A stretch of DNA of 64,000 bases from Shewanella halifaxensis HAW-EB4. Its GTDB lineage: Bacteria > Pseudomonadota > Gammaproteobacteria > Enterobacterales > Shewanellaceae. Shown here piece after piece: positions 59,349 through 64,000 of the stretch. The stretch covers positions 4,340,001 to 4,404,000 of the forward strand of contig NC_010334.1 of the NCBI RefSeq assembly GCF_000019185.1. Direction: 5' to 3'. The position numbers were made by a program, and so were the translations under genes. Every line of letters begins with the position of its first letter. Position 1 is the first letter of the stretch. A model generated the notes under the pieces. It worked only from the letters and a program-made list of their open reading frames with translations. It was not told the DNA's origin and ran no database searches.

Positions 59349-60670
59349 TATCAATCCGCACTAAACTAAGCCTGTGGTTAACAGGCTTAGTGGTGATAGC
59401 GACTGCCGTCGGCATTATCTTTTTTGAGTCCATGCTACGCCAAGCTTTTCACGACTCTATTATCGCCAGATTACAGGAAGACTTACAGCAAGTCCTGCTC
59501 GCGACACATCTCGAAGATGGCTCATTTAGCATCGATGAAACCCAACTTTCTAGCTTTTACCGCCCGGTCTATTCCGGCCGTTACTATCAATTGGATCTAC
59601 CCGAACAAGAACTAAGATCCCGTTCGTTGTGGGATCAACGACTCGAAGTCGTCGATCTTGAGAAAGGTGAAACACGAGCCTGGCAGACGAAAGGGCCGCA
59701 AAATCACGATATCCAATTACTGTCTATTGGTCTGAAATCAGAAACATCGGGACTCAACGCCACCCTGACTGTTGCACAAGACTTGAGTATTGGCCGTAAA
59801 GTTTTCTCCGAAGTTTACGGCACCAAACTTATCGTGAATCTGGCGATGCTATTAGCGATGATCACTGGTATTTTCTTGGTCCTACGTCAATCATTTAAAC
59901 CCGTAAATCAAATGAAAGACACCTTGGCAAAATTACGTGAAGGTGAAATTTCCTCATTCGACCTCAACTCTATTCCACTTGAGCTACAACCATTAGCCAA
60001 AAACTATAATGAACTGCTTACTTATTCCAGTAAGCAGATAGAGCGTAGTCGCAATAACTTAGGTAACCTGAGTCACGGCCTTAAAACACCACTGGCAGTT
60101 ATGCAGCAGCAGGTTGAGGCCCTATTTTTAAAAGAACCAGACTCAGCTGAAGCCATGCAAAAGCAGCTCGATTTAGTCCATAAGATGATTGAGCGAAAAC
60201 TGGCAGCGGCACGGATCACTGGCGACATGCTACCAGCAGCGCAGATGCAGCTGCCAAAAGATATCGAAGATCTAGCCCAAACCCTTAATAAGGTTCACCG
60301 CACTAAGTCTATCCACTGCCGCTTTGATATTCCCAGCGCGATTACTCGATTGCCGATGCACCGTGAAGACGGTATGGAGCTATTAGGTAATCTACTCGAT
60401 AACGCTTATAAATGGGCAAGCTCAGAGATCAGGGTCTGTATTAGTCACCAAGATCAGCAGCTCAAATTGACCATTGAAGATGATGGTCCTGGGGTACAAA
60501 CAGAAGAGCTCGCACAACTGACCCACAGAGGTAAACGTCTCGATGAGGCGACGATGGGCCACGGTTTAGGCTTGTCAATTGTTAAGGATATTGCTGAGCA
60601 GTACAAAGTTGAGCTCAAGTTTGAACATAGCCAGAGCCTATCGGGGCTGAAAGTTACGTTACTCTTCTAA
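59345..60670 (+). CDS. Two-component sensor histidine kinase, PhoQ/QseC type
   Basis: 441 residues. TM1 (about 8-28), a periplasmic sensor (about 30-160; includes YRPVYSGRYYQL and SLWDQRLEVVDLEKGE), TM2 (about 162-182), HAMP-like linker, HisKA with His in LGNLSHGLKTPLAVMQQQVEAL (about 243) and HATPase_c with N-box GNLLDNAYKWA, G1 DDGPGV and G2 GHGLGLSIV. It overlaps the response-regulator gene by 4 bp. The DUF-like sensor and the upstream PepSY protein suggest an envelope or cation signal, but the ligand is unknown. Confidence 0.93.
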   Translation: MISIRTKLSLWLTGLVVIATAVGIIFFESMLRQAFHDSIIARLQEDLQQVLLATHLEDGSFSIDETQLSSFYRPVYSGRYYQLDLPEQELRSRSLWDQRLEVVDLEKGETRAWQTKGPQNHDIQLLSIGLKSETSGLNATLTVAQDLSIGRKVFSEVYGTKLIVNLAMLLAMITGIFLVLRQSFKPVNQMKDTLAKLREGEISSFDLNSIPLELQPLAKNYNELLTYSSKQIERSRNNLGNLSHGLKTPLAVMQQQVEALFLKEPDSAEAMQKQLDLVHKMIERKLAAARITGDMLPAAQMQLPKDIEDLAQTLNKVHRTKSIHCRFDIPSAITRLPMHREDGMELLGNLLDNAYKWASSEIRVCISHQDQQLKLTIEDDGPGVQTEELAQLTHRGKRLDEATMGHGLGLSIVKDIAEQYKVELKFEHSQSLSGLKVTLLF

Positions 60671-60701
60671 AGGTTAAGTTAAGGCTAAAGGGCTTTAAGA
60701 C

Positions 60702-60735
60702 AATAAAAAACCGGATTTTAGTCCGGTTTTTTATT
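60702..60735. terminator. Bidirectional terminator after the histidine kinase
   Basis: 14-bp perfect stem AATAAAAAACCGGA/TCCGGTTTTTTATT with a 6-nt loop. It serves the kinase gene and possibly the convergent DUF1338 gene. Confidence 0.9.
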
Positions 60736-60795
60736 ACAAGATACAAGGCGTTCATTGCTAGCGCTTTGTACTAACGATTCACACTAAGCACTGAC

Positions 60796-60840
60796 ATTAG
60801 GCATTAGGCATTAGGCATTAGGCATTAATACTAGGCATTA
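60796..60840 (-). repeat. Heptamer microsatellite at the end of the DUF1338 gene
   Basis: ATTAGGC occurs four times without interruption (60796-60823), followed by ATTAATA and a further TAGGCATTA reaching into the last codons of the DUF1338 gene. The gene's stop TAG is itself part of a diverged unit (GCCTAGT), so slippage here could alter the C-terminus. Confidence 0.8.
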
Positions 60841-61631
60841 ACATTAGTACTCTCAAAGATCTTGTCCGCAGAAGTCGCCACAAAGCCTGTATAAAGCTTT
60901 CCGTCTGCTTGAGGATAGCGCAGAGCAAATTCATAAAAACAGCTAGGAATGTTAACTACTGCGTCTGAGAAGCTAACTGGGATCCTATCTGCCATGGTCG
61001 ATGATTGCTCAAGTAATACATCGGCACTGCCTTTTACTTCACCGCCCGCAGCATTCAATACAAAGCCTGCCGCTTTTAAGGCATCGTTAACTTCAAATAT
61101 AGTTTCATAATCAGGTAGGTGATTAATCGATACTGTGAAGTGGTTGGCTCGATAACCAAAAGCTGCCACCCAAGCTGCGTATTCACTCTCAGCTAATAGC
61201 GCCTCATAGGTCTTAGTATCAAGCTGCCAGTGACGGCCTGAGTACAAGAAGTTATCAGCCGTGGTTGCTGCGTGATCGATTTGCTCAATCAAGCCATTAA
61301 CCGTCGCTTGTAGCTCTTCGCTAAACTCGTCAACTAACAACTCAGAGATAAACACCTTCGGCTGTGTGCTGTCCGGATGTTCAAAATGCTTAGCGTTAAG
61401 CTTCTTAGCCTCAAATTTATAGTCACCACTGGCGACATAGCCGATAGACTCAAAGTGCGCAGCCAACACCTCAAGATTAACCTTGGCAATATTAAAAGTT
61501 CGCAGCGCAATATGATCGTTGATGATCGCACCATTTTTAGACAATAGTTGATGAACTTTAGCCGCCGAGGGAGTCATTTCTATATAGTCTTGCCAAAGTG
61601 CTTCAAATAGTGCGTTTACATTCGTGTGCAT
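60831..61631 (-). CDS. DUF1338 protein (HglS/2-oxoadipate dioxygenase-decarboxylase superfamily)
   Basis: 266 residues, ATG with AAGGAG upstream. DUF1338 pattern: the first metal His in NDHIALRTFNI (about His39), the second in NHFTVSINHLPDYETI (about His170), and a Glu in CFYEFALRYPQ (about Glu237) give a 2-His-1-Glu Fe(II) site. The N-terminal LLSKNGAIINDHIALRTF and VFISELLVDEFS are typical. The larger family includes HglS, which converts 2-oxoadipate to D-2-hydroxyglutarate. It lies 142 bp behind astD with a terminator between, so it is adjacent to, and maybe partly cotranscribed with, arginine catabolism; its substrate there is unknown. Confidence 0.85.
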   Translation of the reverse strand: MHTNVNALFEALWQDYIEMTPSAAKVHQLLSKNGAIINDHIALRTFNIAKVNLEVLAAHFESIGYVASGDYKFEAKKLNAKHFEHPDSTQPKVFISELLVDEFSEELQATVNGLIEQIDHAATTADNFLYSGRHWQLDTKTYEALLAESEYAAWVAAFGYRANHFTVSINHLPDYETIFEVNDALKAAGFVLNAAGGEVKGSADVLLEQSSTMADRIPVSFSDAVVNIPSCFYEFALRYPQADGKLYTGFVATSADKIFESTNVNA

Positions 61632-61726
61632 TACAACTCCTTTTACACCTACGTACTTAGCTATTTATTTAGTTTGTTTAAGTCACGCGGCGTTACACAT
61701 TTTAGGGATACAACTTGCTTATAAAC

Positions 61727-61757
61727 AAAAGGGAAGCGCCCCGAGCGCTTCCCTTTT
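61727..61757 (-). terminator. Terminator or attenuator after astD
   Basis: 13-bp perfect stem AAAAGGGAAGCGC/GCGCTTCCCTTTT with a 5-nt loop, followed by GTTTAT on the minus strand. It lies between astD and the DUF1338 gene. Confidence 0.88.
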
Positions 61758-61773
61758 AATTTTTTGCTTGAGT

Positions 61774-63234
61774 TTAAAGGCTCAAACCTGGACTCAATGT
61801 CGCTGGTAGGCTGACCGCGTCGGCCTCAACAGAAGCGACAGGGTAGGCACAATAGTCAGCGGCGTAAAACGCACTTGCTCTATGGTTACCCGATGCGCCA
61901 ACACCACCAAATGGTGCCGCACCTGACGCGCCAGTGATCTGCTTATTCCAGTTGACGATACCCGCACGAATACGTGCAAGGAAGTAGTCATAATCTTCAC
62001 GGCTATCAGCCAAAATGCCAGCTGAAAGACCATAGCGAGTCGTGTTAGCAAGCTTAATAGCTTCATCAAAATCGCTATAACGCACCACTTGTAATAGTGG
62101 GCCAAAGTACTCTTCGTCTGGTAGCTCGATGACGCCTGTCACATCGATAAGACCTGGAGAAACTAAGCCTGTACCGGCTTCAATGTGAGTCAACTCAACC
62201 AGTGAGTTAGCACCTAAGTTCAGCAAGTTACGCTGCGCTTCTACCATGCCCTTTGCAGCCGTTTCAGAGATCATTGACCCCATAAATGGTTGTGGCTGTG
62301 CGTTCCAAGGACCGACTTTAATCTGCTTTATTGCTGCAACAAGTTGCTCAAGTAGCGCATCACCTGTCGCACCTTTTTCGACATAGAGGCGACGTGCACA
62401 GGTACAACGTTGGCCTGCTGAAATATACGCAGACTGAATAATGTCATGAACGGCGGCTTTAGTATCGGCGACATCTTTGATGATAAGTGGGTTATTACCG
62501 CCCATCTCTAATGCCAAAATCTTACCTGGATCGCCGGCATACTGCTGATGCAAGATATGACCCGTACGCGAGCTACCAGTAAAGAACAGACCGTCAATTT
62601 GTGGGTGAGCCGCAAGCGCCTTACCCGTTTCAACTTCACCTTGAACTAGATTAATCACGCCAGCTGGCAGACCCGCTTTTTCCCATAGTTTAAGCATCAG
62701 CTCTGCAACTTTTGGCGTGAGCTCTGATGGCTTAAACACCACGGTATTACCCGCAAGCAGCGCTGGTACTATGTGACCATTTGGTAAGTGACCAGGGAAG
62801 TTATAGGGGCCAAACACAGCAACAACACCATGTGGCTTATGGCGTAATACTGCACGGCCCGCTGGAGTCTCGCTTTCACTTGTGCCAGTACGTTTATGAT
62901 AAGCCGCAACAGAAAGGCCTATCTTGCCTATCATCGCGCCCGCCTCTGTCGCCGTTTCCCACTGCGGCTTACCCGTTTCTTGGGCAATCACCTCAGCCAT
63001 TTCGGCTTTGTTGGCTTCCAGTTGATCGCGGTAAGCTTCAACAATGGCTAGACGCCCTTCAAAGCCCAGCATAAACCAGTCAAATTGTGCATTACGCGCG
63101 GCATCAACTGCTTGAGATACTTGCTCTGGAGTGGCTGTTTTACTATTCCAAATCACTTCTTGGTTGGCTGGGTTAATTGATGTCACTTCGTGACCTAAAC
63201 CTGCAACCCACTTACCTTCAATAAATTGTGTCAT
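61774..63234 (-). CDS. astD: N-succinylglutamate 5-semialdehyde dehydrogenase
   Basis: 486 residues, aldehyde-dehydrogenase fold. FGPYNFPGHLPNGHIVPALLAGN, TGSSRTG (cofactor loop), catalytic Glu in LALEMGGNNPL (about 246) and catalytic Cys in SAGQRCTCARR (about 280). The start MTQFIEGKWVAGLG is standard for AstD. It performs the fourth step of the arginine succinyltransferase pathway, oxidising succinylglutamate semialdehyde to succinylglutamate. TAGGAA precedes the ATG, 9 bp after astA. Confidence 0.97.
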   Translation of the reverse strand: MTQFIEGKWVAGLGHEVTSINPANQEVIWNSKTATPEQVSQAVDAARNAQFDWFMLGFEGRLAIVEAYRDQLEANKAEMAEVIAQETGKPQWETATEAGAMIGKIGLSVAAYHKRTGTSESETPAGRAVLRHKPHGVVAVFGPYNFPGHLPNGHIVPALLAGNTVVFKPSELTPKVAELMLKLWEKAGLPAGVINLVQGEVETGKALAAHPQIDGLFFTGSSRTGHILHQQYAGDPGKILALEMGGNNPLIIKDVADTKAAVHDIIQSAYISAGQRCTCARRLYVEKGATGDALLEQLVAAIKQIKVGPWNAQPQPFMGSMISETAAKGMVEAQRNLLNLGANSLVELTHIEAGTGLVSPGLIDVTGVIELPDEEYFGPLLQVVRYSDFDEAIKLANTTRYGLSAGILADSREDYDYFLARIRAGIVNWNKQITGASGAAPFGGVGASGNHRASAFYAADYCAYPVASVEADAVSLPATLSPGLSL

Positions 63235-63243
63235 TTTCTATTC

Positions 63244-64000
63244 CTACATTGGCAATACGCGGATCTGCTCACCATCTGCAACCATAAGGGCTGCCGCGGT
63301 TTGTGCATCTAAGATCACGTCATCACAGTCGTCGACTACGGCTAAGTTGGCAGTGGTAGCGCGGTAATCCGCTAATTGAGTATTTGAAACGATATAGCTT
63401 TCGGCGTCACTTGGTGTTGCACCTATGGTGATAGTCAGTAAACGGCTTTCACGCACAGAGCGAATATCATGTAGATGGCATTCAACCGTAGGTCCACCAT
63501 CAAAAATATCAACATAACCACGGCATCTAAAGCCCTCCGCTTGCAACAAATTAAGCGCTGGGCGGGTATTAGCATGAACTTCACCAATCACTTTTTGCGC
63601 TTCTTTTGGCAATAGGCATACATAGACCGCATTCTTAGGCATCATCTCTGCCATGAACGCTTTTTGGCTAAGGCCTGAAAGATAATCGGCCTGCACAAAA
63701 TCGATACCTAAGAAGTGTTCTTGCAACCACCCATAGAAAGGGGAGTTACCATCGGCATCGCTTTCACCACGCATCTCTGCAATGACGGTTTCGCCAAACC
63801 GCTCTGCATGTTGAGCAAGAAACAAAAAACGACTTCTTGAAAGCATGCGACCATTATTATTTTTACGGTAGTGGCCGCGTAAGAAAAGCGTGCAAAGCTC
63901 TGCAGCGCCAGTGTAATCGTGGCAAAGGGTTAAGGTCTCGACCTCATTACGCACACCGATCTGCTCAGAGTGGTAAACCTCAGTACCCAGTCGATAGTGG
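63244..64000 (-). CDS. astA: Arginine N-succinyltransferase, C-terminal part
   Basis: 252 codons remain; the frame is open through the window edge (…YRLGTEVYHSEQIGVRNEVETLTLCHDYTGAAELCTLFL), so the first roughly 85-90 residues lie outside. AstA hallmarks: FLRGHYRKNNNGRMLSRSRFLFLAQHAERFGETVIAEMRG, SPFYGWLQEHFLGIDF, ADYLSGLSQKAFMAEMMP and DIFDGGPTVECHLHDIRSVRESR. It transfers succinyl from succinyl-CoA to arginine, the first step of the AST pathway. Directly upstream of astD in the operon. Confidence 0.96.
   Translation of the reverse strand, partial: HYRLGTEVYHSEQIGVRNEVETLTLCHDYTGAAELCTLFLRGHYRKNNNGRMLSRSRFLFLAQHAERFGETVIAEMRGESDADGNSPFYGWLQEHFLGIDFVQADYLSGLSQKAFMAEMMPKNAVYVCLLPKEAQKVIGEVHANTRPALNLLQAEGFRCRGYVDIFDGGPTVECHLHDIRSVRESRLLTITIGATPSDAESYIVSNTQLADYRATTANLAVVDDCDDVILDAQTAAALMVADGEQIRVLPM

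Overview
The window reads as a chromosomal segment of a marine gammaproteobacterium, most likely a Shewanella. The grounds are gene content and order: dsdC/dsdX/dsdA; glnE followed further on by the ygiF/ygiM neighbourhood; yheV-yheS-yheT-yheU-prkB-crp as in enterobacteria; a 1059-residue PutA; cydDC; a DUF3622 gene; and an astA-astD-DUF1338 cluster. I saw no rRNA, tRNA or CRISPR array. Genus is an inference; no search was run.

Layout. 1-3.8 kb: end of one M16 peptidase, a second lipoprotein M16 without the zinc motif, then an actin-like ParM with a coiled-coil partner. 4-7.9 kb: D-serine catabolism (dsdA, dsdX, divergent dsdC). 8-11.3 kb: small orphan genes, including a BspA-type leucine-rich-repeat protein and two small membrane proteins. 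11.46-14.38 kb: an AT-rich island with one gene for a GHKL-ATPase fused to a Shedu/DUF4263-like nuclease domain, bracketed by two inverted copies of a repeat made of short hairpins. 14.4-15.7 kb: a low-complexity protein and a small secreted or anchored protein.

15.9-26 kb: glnE (minus), then a plus-strand envelope-stress/polyamine-type cluster (lipoprotein, double DUF350, membrane-fused aminopropyltransferase, yjfI, PspA-like yjfJ, yjfK), a small RHH-like protein and a K+ channel. A 13-bp palindrome occurs upstream of both glnE and yjfI. 26-34.4 kb: ygiF, a PHO-box-driven DUF47/PiT phosphate transport pair, ygiM and putA. 34.7-42.2 kb: two tandem chemoreceptors, then cydDC with an FNR-like site. 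42.5-47.8 kb: DUF3622, rhlE, dbpA and a DUF3313 lipoprotein.

47.9-58.1 kb: the yheV-yheS...yheT-yheU-prkB...crp block, interrupted by a TIGR02444-like gene, a GMC oxidoreductase with a Tat-exported small subunit, and a five-copy ~100-bp tandem repeat. 58.2-60.7 kb: a PepSY protein with an OmpR-type two-component system. 60.8-64 kb: arginine succinyltransferase genes astA (cut by the window edge), astD and a DUF1338 gene.

The best candidate for an undescribed system is the GHKL-ATPase/nuclease gene with its inverted hairpin-array arms (11461-14382). Next come the chromosomal ParM pair (2043-3783) and the tandem repeat array downstream of prkB (55695-56140).
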